From Cristatella mucedo (lineage: Eukaryota > Bryozoa > Phylactolaemata > Cristatellidae): a stretch of 64,000 nt of DNA. The position numbers were made by a program, and so were the translations under genes. Positions within the stretch are counted from its first letter, which is position 1, and every line of letters starts with the position of its first letter. The stretch covers positions 679,501-743,500 of the forward strand of contig WPIO01000063.1 in NCBI GenBank assembly GCA_009760855.2, written 5' to 3'. Of the stretch, positions 1-13,553 are shown piece by piece. The notes under the pieces were generated by a model, which was not told where the DNA came from, did not search any database, and was given only the letters and a program-made list of their open reading frames with translations.

Positions 1-100
1 CGCTTTGACGAAGTATTGCCTTTTCAAAAGCTTGCTATTTTCCTAGTTGGCCGCTGCCAAAACCGTCATTCACGTCACAACCTTCCGGCCGCTTTTGTAG

Positions 101-3100
101 AAAATGCTTATATTTCCGGAAGTATGCAGTAAGAGTGAAATTGAGGACCTAGAAGCTTTTGCCAACCCGCTGGAGAAATATTTCGCTTCAAGTATGTCGG
201 CTTAAGTTTGCGGAAGTTTGCATAGCTGTGTAGGTTTTCAACATTGGAAAACGGGCTCGTCGTAATCGACCCGTGATCACATGTCTGCTTTTGGAGTATA
301 TTAGCGCTTCATGCATTGTTAAAATTAGATACCGCGAGCGGGCTATTGTTGCGAGATTTTAGTGTGCTTTGATTCAGAAGAGCTTGTTGTGGCCACTTAA
401 ATTCATCGCAGGTGTGGGCATCTGCTGTTCCGTTCGTCTGGGACATAAATCTGTACCGGCAGTTTAAGCTGCAATTATGTGCTGTAAAAATGACTTAAGC
501 AGGCGATTTTAATTGGCTAAATGTATATGTCGTTGCTGCTATATTAGCGTGTGTCGTGGGAGGTTAGTCTATCGACCAGTCACTGTTCATCTAACAGTGT
601 ACACAATTTTTTCGAGTGTGAAGCAGTTTAACTAGTGCGTCTAGCGGCACTTTGCCCATTTTAACATTACTATCTCACTTGTGGACGAGGCAGCCTTAAA
701 ACTGGGTAAAATTGTTTGTGTAATTCGTCAACTATTGCCACTCGTTGTCTTGAGATCTTTGCTGCTCGCTTTGCTGATTAACTTGTGAGCAATATGGCCG
801 AACTAAGTGGAAGGCCAGATGGATACCTACACCCTACTGATACACACATTTTTTTCTGTAATGTGGCTGAGCCACAACAATGCGCAGGTAGTCTCAGATT
901 CGTAGCCCTCTGTTCGTCTGCTTGCGTGCACTTTTTATTTGTGCACACAAACATACGTCCGACTGATCAACGTCATTAACTGCAGTAGCTGGCACACTAG
1001 GTAAGGCGGTTGCTTTCACGACCTCGGTCCCGAGATCGTGGGTTCGAATACTGCAGTGGGCGATTCTTTATCGCCACTGCAAGCGTTGGTGATAGCCGTA
1101 AAGGCTCTTCTGCCTCTATACAAAAAGAGGCTGTTTAATCAGCTAGGATTTATTTATGCAGTTGTCGTTGCTTCCGTGCGTAAATGTGTGCGTAAATCGA
1201 CGGCATAGGCGTGGGTTTGATGTTATCGAAGTTCTCATTCTTTTTAGTCGACACAAAGTCCATCGATAGAAACAGTAAGATTCCCGACGAAGTAATGGCT
1301 CAACTAAAAGAGTTTGGTCTCTTCGGACTGCAAGTCCCGCAAAGCTATGGTAAGGCTGTGCAGTCTAGAAAGCGATGTCACTCTGCTATTATTAATTGTA
1401 CTGGCTGATGGCCGCCAGAAATCGCAGGGAAATTTCAGTATTGCATTTTAATGTAGTCCCGACTGTCCGCTGACTAGTGGTAGCCCGCCTAGCTTATGAG
1501 GCCGGCCTACTGTCGGGCAAGGACTCCTTGCCACTACCTAGACGTGAAGTGCTTGAATCTTGCCTTCAGTCGCTTTCTGTGTTTGGCCTTGTCATAAGTG
1601 AGGCGTTTGCTGAGCTTTGACAGTACGAAGCTCCCGGGCTTCTTCCACTGTTTCTTCCTGTTGCAGAGTTTTCATGTGTGCAGCAGTTTTATTGAGTTTT
1701 TCAGTGTGGCACTGAGTAAGCTCCCCCATCGTGAAGAATCGCCGCAGATTCGGTGTGTGCCTGCTCATCGCTTGCCAAAGGCTAGCAAAGCACAGCTTTT
1801 CGTTGGTCAGGCTGACTCTTGCAGCTTTTCAATATGCCAACTCAGCCGGAAGCACCAGTCATCACTTGGGACGACAGCAAAAGAGATCGTAATGCAGAGA
1901 GAGCAAGCTGCTGGAATGCTATGGCTACCCTTCGAAAAACCCTTATGAGTTCAGTCCTATGAAATATTTAGCATTCTAACGTTTAATTTCAACTGCGATG
2001 GTGCCTGTTGCAGCTACATATGCAAATTAGGAAAGTATCTCACTCTTTTCGGACACTCATTGTTGCTGTACCGTCGTATTAGTACTATAAATATCGCACC
2101 AAAGTCCAAACTGTAGAGGTGATAATAATAAAAAAATAATAGTAATAATAATAATGCACTTTATAAAGCGCTCTCAGAGAACTCAATCTCTTTCTAGGCG
2201 CTTTATATTTGCTGATGTTAATGACTGTCACGGACTTACAGACAGCTGTGACCTACGAAGCCTCTTATAGGGCTAGATTTACAGTAGCGATTGGTGACTC
2301 TACAAGCCCTCTAGGTGATGTCTTGTCACAATTTCCAATGGCTTCAAACCTCTGGCTTTGATTTTTCCTTTAGCCAAATGTCCATGAGTGTTGGTCGACT
2401 TCAATTGGAATGTCTCGTGGCTATCTGGGTCAACATATCTTCACGGCAAAAGTGCATCAGCTCAATACCTGCCCGTGTTTATGCTGAGTCATCAGATTAG
2501 CCCGACTGCCAAAAAGGTGATGCTAGCATATTATGGACGGAGTAGAAATGTACGAGTCACCAGGCGTGCATGGTTACCTACTCAAGTACTTGCATTTTGT
2601 ACCTCCCACCAGTCATCGTAAGACAGCACACACTCATGTGAGCATATTTTAGTCATTATCCACTCTACTACTTAGCTATTTGTATGTGGTCGTGCACCTT
2701 AGCGTGACCAGGTCGCGTGAAGAGTCACCTGCTAGTTGCTGTTGCTGCCTTCGCATTTGTTCGTTGCCCTACATTCGTGCCAGCTATGTGCAGAGCGAGC
2801 AACGCGTGCCGTGTGCTTTTGAGCTTGCGTCGCTGGCCTCACTGCCTCACCGCTTGCGTCTGGATGGATTCGTCGGACGAACCACCCCGGGGTAGGGTAT
2901 GCGAGTTTGAAAGCAGCAGGAAAGCTGGCAGCTCGCCAAGAGCTCGAAGGCCACTGGTTTGTGCTCTGCAGGTGGTCTCGGCCTGAGTGCCACCGAGTAT
3001 GCACGCATCTGCGAAGTCACCAGTCTCGACGGCTCCATCGGCGTGACGCTGGCTGCTCACCAGGCCATTGGTCTGAAGGTAATGACTCTCCCCCTCTCTC

Positions 3101-6100
3101 TCTCTCTCTCCCCTCTCTCCCTCTCCCTCTCTCTCTCTCCTCTCTCCCTCTCTGTCTTTCTCTCTGCCCTCAACCCACTCACCATCCATTCACCGGCCTC
3201 GCCTAGCAGCGGCTGGCTGCAGCGCGCATGGCAGTGCAGTCCTTCTGCCGCTGCAGCAGCCGTCGCGCACTCGTCTTGCCGCAGGGCATACTCCAAGTGG
3301 GCACCGACAAGCAGAAGGAGCAGTACCTCCCCAAGCTCGCCAGAGGCGAGCACGTGGCTGCTTTCTGCCTCACGGAGCCGAGCAGGTAGGTGCACACCCG
3401 TGGCCGTCGATGCATCGCTCACACGCCGCCGAGGCAGCAGCTGCTGATCGCTGCCTGCGTGCATGCAGCTCCGTCCGGCACGCACGGCACCTCCCCCTGC
3501 CTTGCACAAGCAGCGATCCGAGAGCTGCGCCCGTGGCGTGTGCAGGTGGCATGCGCTGGTGGCGCTGCCCTTCGCATGCGGCGCTACCGCGTCGATTGAG
3601 TCAGTGAGCCGGTCGAGTGCGCAGGCCGACTTGAGGATGCACTCGGGCTGAGAGCTTTTGCCATTTGCAGCGGCAGCGACGCAGCCTCGATACAGACGCG
3701 TGCCAAGCTTTCCGGTGATGGGAAAACGTACATCCTAAATGGCGAGAAAATATGGATCACGAACGGCGGCATCGCCGATGTGTTCACCGTATTTGCAAAG
3801 ACCGAGGTCGTTAACGATAAAGTAAGGGACACAGGACATACACCGGACCCATGCCTAGGGCATGGGTCCGGCACAGCCGGCTAGGCATACGTGCTGTCGT
3901 GCCTCAGCCAACGGCACGCAAACGCGGCATGCTACTGCCGCTGCTGCTGCTGCATCATCTGACTGCTGCTGTCGTTACAGCTTGTTCAGTGCTGGGGCTC
4001 TGTCTTGCATCACTAAATGTACTAACCGGTTTGCCTCGTGCTGCTGCCACTAGCACTCCGCTGCTAGTTCCTTCCAACTGTTGCTGGTCAAACTTGCTGC
4101 AGTGTCCCTCCTAATGTCGTGCATGCAACAGGGCGTGACAGAGGACAAGGTCACAGCTTTCATCGTCGAGCGGGCGTTTGGCGGTGTGACGAGCAGCCCT
4201 CCCGAGGACAAGCTCGGTATTCGAGGCTCTAACAGTGCGTACTTGCATGTGGCCAGCTTCTCTGCAGCCAGCAGAGGGCATTTGCTGCGGGCCGTCATTG
4301 CTGCTGCTTGAGTGCTTCCCTCCTCCGGTCCGGGCAGCTGTAGCAAGACCGGCGGCGCTCGAAGTGCGCTGGTTTGTGTTCTATCCTTGAATTGTCGAGC
4401 TCATTAGTCAGCCCTTGTTTGTTTTCCTGCCTGTTGTCTTTGTAGCCTGCGCTGTCCATTTTGATAATACCCTTGTTCCCGTGGAAAACGTTCTTGGCGC
4501 TGTCGGCGATGGATTCAAGGTATAGTAACCCCTTTATCTGTATATTGACTTTTACTAGCTCAGCTTTCTACCTGCTTGCTCTCTCTAAAGGGCTAGAGTT
4601 GTTCAGTGCCGTGTGTTCTTCTCTGTCAATGCCAGAGGTGCATTTGGCGACGTTTGGGATGGGAGCAGAGAGCCCGATTTGATCAAAACTCCCGTGTGTT
4701 GGGTACCATTGTTTGTGTATTTATGGTTGCTATAATGCAGTACATGTAACACATCGTATAACGTGCAGATTTAGTCAATGATTTTATATGCGGTTCGTAT
4801 GTATGACCACCCTAGCTCGTGCAGCCACAAACAATACCTCTGCAAGGTCTCATTACCTTTGATATCTTTAGTATTCCACACTCCATGTGGCCTCTAGCGG
4901 AGCTATCAAACAGGCAAGAACAAAATAATGGCAAACAGGTGTTCAGAAAGTGCCCAAGACGTGTCCCTTAAAGTATGTCACTACAGCAGATATAAAGTGG
5001 AGCAATGCATGTTTCATAGTAGGTACCTTTTGTGCGATGTTTTGAAAGCATATTGCTCTTGTTTTTTTTAGCTTGCTCTAGTGCATTCTTGAAGTTCTCG
5101 TGTTAAGAATTGCGAAACCCCAAAATCGATTTGATTTTGTAGCTTCTGCTAGTACCTGTCACAAGCTTAGCACTATGTTTGAGCAGTGAGATTCAAATCG
5201 CTCTATTTGCTACAGCAAGCAATTGTCAGCTAGGCTTATGTACATCCATAGACCCGTATATCCGTAAACAAAGGGTTACATTTGATGTTATAGCATTCGA
5301 TCATGCTTTCTTGGCAGCAAATGTAAAGTGCCTAGAAAGAGATTGAGTTCTCTCAGGGTGCAATGTCAAATGCATTATTATAATGTTTAAATGGATTGTT
5401 AAACCGCATTGTCAAAAACCTGAAAGAGTGCCTTGAACATTTTAGAAACCAAACTTAAATAATAGGCCATTTGTCAGCAGTTGAGCTTTACTGCTTAAAA
5501 GCCAGTAACGTTTTTGCTGTTCGTGTTGAAACGAGTGACAGAAGTCGTGTCTGATGTAACAGTCACTCAAGAACATGTGCTGCCTGGACCTTTGACCAAT
5601 AATAAATCCTGGAAGATTGTCACCCTATGCACCACCGAGACCCGATGGAATGGAGTGGTTGTCCAGGGGCGCATCAAAGTGGGCTCAGAGTATGCACGGG
5701 TTGTCGGTAGGGCATGCTAGCACTTGCGATCGCAAATTCCATGACGGCACTGTAAGGCTCATACCACCTATTTACGCTGGCATCAATTCCCCAGGACTTC
5801 GAGGGATCTGGCCGTGTCATGTAGGTGGCACGGCCAGATCCCTCACATATAATAATAGAGTATGCTGATTTAACATCTCCATTTATAAATCGGCAGAAGA
5901 GCCTTTGCTGCTATCGCCACTGCTTGCAGTGGTCAATGAAGGATCGCCCACTGCTGGACTCGAATACATGATCCTGGTCGTGAAGAGTGAGCACCTTACG
6001 CATGGGCTAGGTCAGACCCAAGGGTCCTTTGTGAATCAGCCCACAGTCAGTTAATATCGTGAGTGCTGAAACGCCTATCGTCTGGAGCTCGATTGGAAGA

Positions 6101-9100
6101 ACCCGATTGCCCGGCTAGGTAGATCGTCCGACTGGCTCTACTCCCCCCCCCCCTACACATCGGGCCTTCAGGTCTCATAGAACACAAATATAACGTTCGT
6201 GACAGCACTTAGTCTTTGCGCCGGTTGGGTACTGCGGCAATTTGTAAGTCATACTGTGCTAGCCATACCCTGCAGTTGATGTCCGCGTGTTTTATAGAGC
6301 ACCTTTATGGTCGTCTGCCATCATATAAGTACCATCCCAAACTTGCCTAGCTGCTTTGTCAGGCTTTCCACCTACGAGTGGTCCATGCCAACTTACTGCT
6401 TCTAGCTAGGACTCATATGACTCAGCTGATGTTCAACTCTCCTCTGGTTAACGAACTTATTAGCACACATCGGCCAAGTTGCCTACCCTTCTTTAATGTT
6501 TGATAAATTGTATGTGTTACTTGGGTTCTCTCTGCAGGTCGCCATGAACATTCTAAACGGCGGGAGATTTAGCATGGGATCCTCTTCTGCTGGCTCGCTG
6601 AAGAAATTAGTTCGTAAGTAGTGACTACTGGGAGTGTCGTTTGCTGAACTTTGGTGACTGACATGATCTCTGACTGTGGACGTCTTAAATGCATGTAATG
6701 ACGGTTCAATTTGTTCTAGAAAGTACCATGCAGCATGCCATAACCAGGCAGCAGTTTGGCAAAAGGCTTTCCGAGTTCGAAATAATCAAGGTATATTTAT
6801 TTCGAGTCGTCGTCTGGTTTATTTTAGACTCTCGCTGCTCTAAAAGCAAGAAGGTATCCTTGATAATACGCTGTGGTTTGGGCTTAGGGGGGTGCAGATG
6901 ACATTATGTTGCGTACAATCACATAAATCTATGGAGTGACACTAGACTTTGGCAAATGAATTAGCTGGTGCCCACTATTTCTTCTTGTGAGCCAATAGAT
7001 TCTTCTGATAGAGCTATGTATGAACGTGCTGCAACCAAGCTGACGTTTTGCCAATCTAAATGCAATGGGATATAATACTGCAAGATGTAGTATGTAGCTA
7101 GCAGTGGGGGGGAGGCTATTGTTAGCCAGTGCATTTATTGTTTTGACAGTGCTATATGAGCAAGTATCATGTGCATGGGAACCATGCTTATTGTTACTCG
7201 AGGCTGCTCAATGATTAGAAAGGCCTAAATACAAACTTGACGTCTTGTAGTGCCATTGTGCTAGAGGTAGTAAGCCAAAAAAGGTATTGCACTAGTTTCA
7301 ATTCGTTAATGCAGTTGTTTGATTGGTTTGGATCTGTGGAATTGCTTTGTCGAGGCATCAATGCATAGCAGAAGGTAGATCCGATTACAACACTAGGCTC
7401 ACTCGGCTTCGAGAATGCCGTTTATGGGTTTTCTTTTGTAGCTAGCAGGTGTGGCTGCTTGAGCTGACGATGCAGACTGGTAAGCTGCAGCCTAACTGCT
7501 ACTGTATTTCAAGCCTTGACTTACGTTGAGCTATTCAAATTGCCATGCGAAAGGAGGTCGCAGAGTTCGGTCATGGTTTGTAATGCTAAGTTATAATTCA
7601 TCTTAGGACAAGGAATGTATGCATAGATTTAGTGTAATCACAGAACCTGTAAGTATGTGTTGGCATCACAGACAAGCTGCACCCTATCAACTACTGATAT
7701 TTTGACGACAAAGTCGCATGTCAATACCAAATCGTGCTCCGAAAAAGCAGTAACAAGAATCTGTCACTGCGAGTTCTGTCGTACTATCCTGTTGATAAAG
7801 TAGGTTGTGAACTAATACGCAACCGACCATACTAATTAATTTAGCACTGCCAGCAGTTTGTGCAGTGTCCACAACGATCAGCTCACTCGAAGCTGTACAC
7901 TGTCCAATTAGATGATACGGCTATCTGTAGTTATTTGTACAGCTTGTAATGTAATGTAATGTATTTCCGTCTGTAACTCCACAAAGCCATAAAGACTATG
8001 GGGGTGTTACGCAGGAGAGTTTTGTATAGAGCACTCACAGCCTAAGCGGCTTTCGGTACGCATTCGGTAGCCAACAGACTTCGTCTCACGCAACAAAGAG
8101 AAAGTGGGAAGCAGATAGCAGAGTCAGGAGAGCAGTGGAGGTAGTGAGTGGCATGGAAGTAGCAGCTCAGGACCGCTGAAAAAGATTATAGTCGGCAGCA
8201 GGTGAGTAATTGTCGCTGCGTAAGAATTGTGGAAGCCTGTTCCACAGTCTAGCACCTGCAGAGCTAAAGCTTCTGTCGCCAACGGTCTTTAAGTGGAAGA
8301 ATGGAACAGCTAATTTCTTGTCCATACAGGACCTGAGGGCACGAAGAGGCTGAAACTAGTGCAGCAGTTTAGCTAGGTATGGATGAACCAAGCCACGGCA
8401 GGTCTTGTGGGTCAGCATAAGAACTTTGCTCTGTATCCATTGATCAACCAGCAGCCATCCTAGCTCTTTTAGCAAAGGAGACACATGGTCATACCTCTGG
8501 GACATGAAAACCACTCTCGAAGCCATATTCATAGCCATTTGCAGTGGCCTATTTGCTTTTTTTGGTAGCCCAGCCGAATAGGAATTAGAATAATCAAGCC
8601 GCGACACAACTAAGGAGCTAGTAAAGTTTTTGCAAGCCACTGTGGACGAGAGCTCCTTATCTTAGATAGGGATCAGACGTGATGGCTAGCTGTAAAAGCA
8701 GTCTTTCGAATGTGGCTTTTAAAATTTAGGCAGCTGTCAAAAACGACACCTAAATTTCGAGCACGTGGTGATGGTCACACAACAGGATCACATGTTGGAA
8801 AAGCAAAGCCTTCTAATCCAGCCACATGCTTAGGGTGTCCTATGAGCAGCAGTTCAGTTTTATGGTCATTTAGTTTCAAGAAATTTTTTGACATCCAGGA
8901 TCGAATGTCGGCAAGGCAAGCATTCAGTTTATCAGTTGCTGCAGCAGATTCCGACGGTTTGAATAAAAAATACGGCTGAGTATCGTCAGCATAAAAGTGA
9001 CATCCTATTCCATGGGCCTTAATCACTTTTCCCAGAGGTTGAGTATAGATGGAGAACAGCAAGGGATCAGGTACAGACCCTTGGGAGACTCCACAGGTTA

Positions 9101-12100
9101 CCCACCTCGTGTGTGAGAACTGACTCCCACAAGACACGGATTGAACACGATCAGACAAGTACGGTTTAAACCACACCATTGCCTCATCTGCCAGACCGAT
9201 CGTTGTTCTCAATCGTTCAAGTAGAACATCATGATCAATGGTGTCGAAGGCAGCTGACAGATCTAGCAGAGCTAGGACAGTGACATTCCCGTTATCGTTG
9301 CCATGTAGAATGTCATTGTTAACACGGAGGAGAGCAGTTTCAGTGGAGTGCTGCCTATCGAACCCTGATTGAAATGTTTCTGACATTTCATTCTTTTCAT
9401 TATGTGCAGCCAGCTGCTTAGCTACAGTTTTTCGAGAATCTTTGACAAGAAACGAAGAAGGGAAACTGGGCGATAGTTTGCTAGGATCTCTGTATCTAAT
9501 CCAGGCTTTTTAAGTATGGGCCTAACGATTGCCGATTTGAAGGACTTGAGTACATCTCTCCTTTTTCCATAGAAGCATTTTAAATCTCTGTTATGGCAGG
9601 GTTAAGTTGGTCTGCCAGTGAAGACCCCACAGAGATGATGGTCCAGGGTATAGCTTGCTGAGCTCAATGCAGCTGGCTGCCTGTGATCACCGAGTGGCCG
9701 TATGTCACGTGCTAAACCGGATAAAAGCGTAACAGTGTTTTTATTTTTACGTACTTTCCCTTTCGTTCGGCTACACTCAGCAGCAGCGGTACGGTCATAA
9801 GCTCCGTTCGTTTGGCTGCCTAGGGCAAGTTTAGCAAGATGGCCGTGATCATCTACACAATGGAGAGCATGGCTTACCTGACGGCCGGTATCATTGATTC
9901 GTCCCAGCAGCCCGACGCTTCAGTGGAGTCGGCTCTTGTGAAGGTGAGCCATCAAACTCAATCGTGAAACTGCCCCGCTTACTTGGTCATGCTTTTGAAA
10001 AGCCGAGCCCCAACGGGGTCTTCGACGAGGGACGCGAGTCAGAAAAGCGCAGGAGACTAGGGTTCGAAACTTCTATTTTGTCATTCTGTGTGACTTTCTC
10101 TGCCGGCAGAGGCCTTTTCCCTCCACTGGCATGCTTTGCCTCATCGTTCCGGAAACGTGTGATACACATTGTCTGGTGGACCTCCCCCCCCCCCCATGGG
10201 CCCGGTGCCACCTCACACGAGCTTCAATCGTCAGTCGGGAGTAGTATATAATGCGTGCTCCGAGCATGTGAACGACCGAGCTGGTCTTAGGCCCGCGCGC
10301 GGCATCTTTGGCTGTTTATGCCTGTGCAACGTAGTAGTAAGCTTGACACCCAAAATTCGCTCTGCCAGCATATCTCCTGTTGCATCTGCATGAAATCTAG
10401 GGATCCTGTTTCAAAGTGGCCTTTCATTGGACGACCACATCAGCGCCACAGTCAAGTCTGCCTACTTTCAGCTATATAGCATGGCTAAAATTCGAGCTTG
10501 GTTAGACAGGGATGCTACATCCAAATTTGTCCATGCATTTGTAGCATCCCGTCTTGATTTCTGCAGCTTACTGAATGCTGGTCGACCGGCCTGTGCGGTC
10601 AGGTGCTTACAGTTGGTGAAAACTCTGCAGCTAGGCTTGTCTATCGTGAGCTTTACAGTTGCCACATCACACCACTTCTTACCGACCTGCTCTGGCTCCC
10701 AATTAAGCAGCATCGTCTTCAACGTTTTGTCGCTCACTTGTAGGTCCCTTCATTCTTTGGCTCCAGCCTACCTATCAGAATTACTCCCTCACCAGGCTAG
10801 GCAACATACCACCACTTTCTCTGACTCAAATTGCTTAGCTCAGCCTCGAACCAACCTCAAATCCCGTGGAGGCCATGCCTTTAGTTAATTGCTGTCAAAG
10901 CTTGGAACTTACTCCCGACTGACGTCACGACATTCCTTGACTTGACGATATTTGAAAAGAAGTTTAAAACGCCCCTGTTTCTCACAGCACATAGTTGGTC
11001 CTTGTGATTTTTTCTTTTTGTGTTTATGCGTCATGACACTGTGCATGTTATCACTAACCATACTTACATGTGGATAACGTGTGTGTTGCCTCTAACCATC
11101 ATATGCTTGCTGACATTGTGTATGTTACCATTAATCATTTGATAATGCTTCCTTTACAGCAAAGTGCCTAGCAAGAGATTAAGTTCTCCTAGAGCCCTAT
11201 ACAAGTAGGCTGTGTTAAGTGATGCTTTTACATCTGCTGCTTCAAAAAGCCTCTAACGCAATTTATATTTTGTTGTGCCGAAGAGTTCTCCGATGCGTGC
11301 TCAAAGCTTGACTTCGATTGTTCAATGTTTGGATAGCAGCTAGGGTCGTGGGCTGTACGTGCACACTGCTGCATGGGGGCGCACGCAAGTGCCCGCGGTT
11401 GGCAAGTTGGCAGTCTTGGAAGCCGGGGGGGGGGGGCATGGGAGACCCACCACCAGAGAGACGCGTGCCGCACTAGCGGGCCTACGAGCCCAACGGCAGT
11501 GCAGACTTGTCGAGACCTCTGCGCATCGCCTGCTCGGGCAGTATTGGCGTGCACAGAGGCTCTGAGGTTTAGTTGCCTCCTCTGCCCGGACCTCGCCGGC
11601 ATCAGTGAGAGATCCTATCCGCGCTGCTCTGAGGCGTGTCTGCAACGACGACGACGTCTTATCGAAGTGCATCTCGCCACCTGGCGGTAGCAGGCTCAAG
11701 CCAGCGGGCGTCTCGCTCGCTCCCCCACCCGCCCGAGAATGGCCACGTGTACGCGGCCAGCTGTCGGCATTTACTCATTCGGGTCCGAAGCAGCAGCACC
11801 AGCTGCATCATCAGCTGATGGCGTACGCTCTGCTCTGCTTGAGCATCTGAGTAGAGAAGGGCAGTGGCGGCACGTCGGAGGCCGAGCGCGGCGGTGGCTC
11901 GGTTCACCTTGCTGAGCAGCAAGCAGTCTTCCGACCGGGTGTCCCACTAGCGGCAGCCATAGCCGTGAAGTGGGCTGCCAGTTGAAGCTAATGGCTTGGC
12001 TGGCTGATATGTAGGCGATTTTTGTATAAGTGCAGTTGCATGTGCTAGCATGCATGCTCACGTCCCCAGGCAGGCACACACTTGACACGCCCTCATGCAT

Positions 12101-13522
12101 GCCCATGCACTCGCGGACGGACCCTGTGATGCAGGTGCACTTAGAAGCGCATGCACATTTGCTCGCTGGAGAAGGCATGCGCTCACGTGCACTCACTCAT
12201 TTGTACCCATCTTTATGACAGATGGAGGCTTTTTGGGAGGCACCTAAGGCAGGCTCTCCTATGCTTCCCTTAGTTTAGGCTGCCTTACCTAGCGAGGTAA
12301 GCTCTCGCTCGGCAGCATGTGCAAGTTGTTGGCACAATGTCGGGCTGCAGTTTAATGACTTTGGCAGGACGTTGCAAAAGTCAGATCTTTGATGTCATTT
12401 CAGCCGAGGGAACATATGCAGTGTGAGTTCCGGCTGGACTCTATGGGTTGACTTGCGTTATTTTCTATTTGTAAAGAAAACTGATGCCAAAATGCTACTT
12501 GGACATATGGCTCCGCGTTATTTTCTATTTGTAAAGAAAACTGATGCCAAAATGCTACTTGGACATATGGCTCCGCTTTACACATAAACAGCATTACGAA
12601 TATTATTTATTATTAGATTATTATTATGAATACTATTAACAAGATTAGGTTTTCGTAGGGAGCTATACAAATGAATTTCATTTGTATAGCTCCCTACGAA
12701 AACTTAATCTCCATCCAGGTGCTTCATATATGCAGCAGCACTCTAGCCCACGATGTCGATCGTCAAAAACATGAACCTCGGTCATCAAGGCGAACACTTT
12801 AAACCCGGGCCAAACCCGGCCGTTCAAAAGCCGCAAATGCGTTTTCTTGCTGTCAGCTCTCTGGACATCAGTTTATGTGCCCTTGTTAAACAGTATTTGA
12901 AGACACTGTTGTGCTAGTAGCATGCATGTCGTCTGCTCTGCTGCATTTTAATAATAACACATGATTTTATGTGTGCCGGAAAATGAGTAACCTTGCATAT
13001 GGTTTGCCTTCATTTGTTGTCCTTTTACTAAGCACTAGTCACATGGTTTGGTAGCAGAAGATGACGTTTCTGTGCCAAACTTCATCCGAGATATACTCTC
13101 TAGTATGCAGCCGCCCTCAAGTCTCACTGTTGACAGTGTACTGCAATATTCAGTTAGTAATCATTCCAGTAGTAAAATGGCACACCAGATTTCGTATATA
13201 GTGCAGCTGACTGCTGATCAAATGACCTCAAGTTTACAAGGGTGGACAGCCCAATTATTTCCCTCGGCAAGCATTGCACTTGGCATGGCTGCTGTAGAGC
13301 TCAGCTATTGCTTCTCTTTTGTAGATCTACAGTTCCGAAGGAGCATGGTATTGTGTCAGCGAGTGCTTGCAGATATTGGGTGGACTTGGTTATATGAAAG
13401 CCTATCCTTATGAGCAGTTGCTGCGAGATTCCCGGATACTCATGATTTTTGAGGTAACTCGAAGTTGCTATGGTAGTCACTGGCGTGTGCGTATGTTGCC
13501 TGTGCAGGCTTGTGTGTGCAGA

Positions 13523-13553
<31 letters not shown>

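Noticed and set aside
2839-3509. Arg/Glu-rich and Ser/Leu-rich open frames on both strands
   Set aside because: They come from the (CT)n tract and from shadow frames of two ACAD9 exons.
11228-12218. Several overlapping open frames of 60-140 codons in a GC-rich ACAD9 intron
   Set aside because: No similarity to known proteins, frames overlap on both strands, and no splice context joins them.
12455-12576. A CRISPR-like repeat
   Set aside because: Only two adjacent units without spacers in a eukaryotic intron; a plain tandem duplication.
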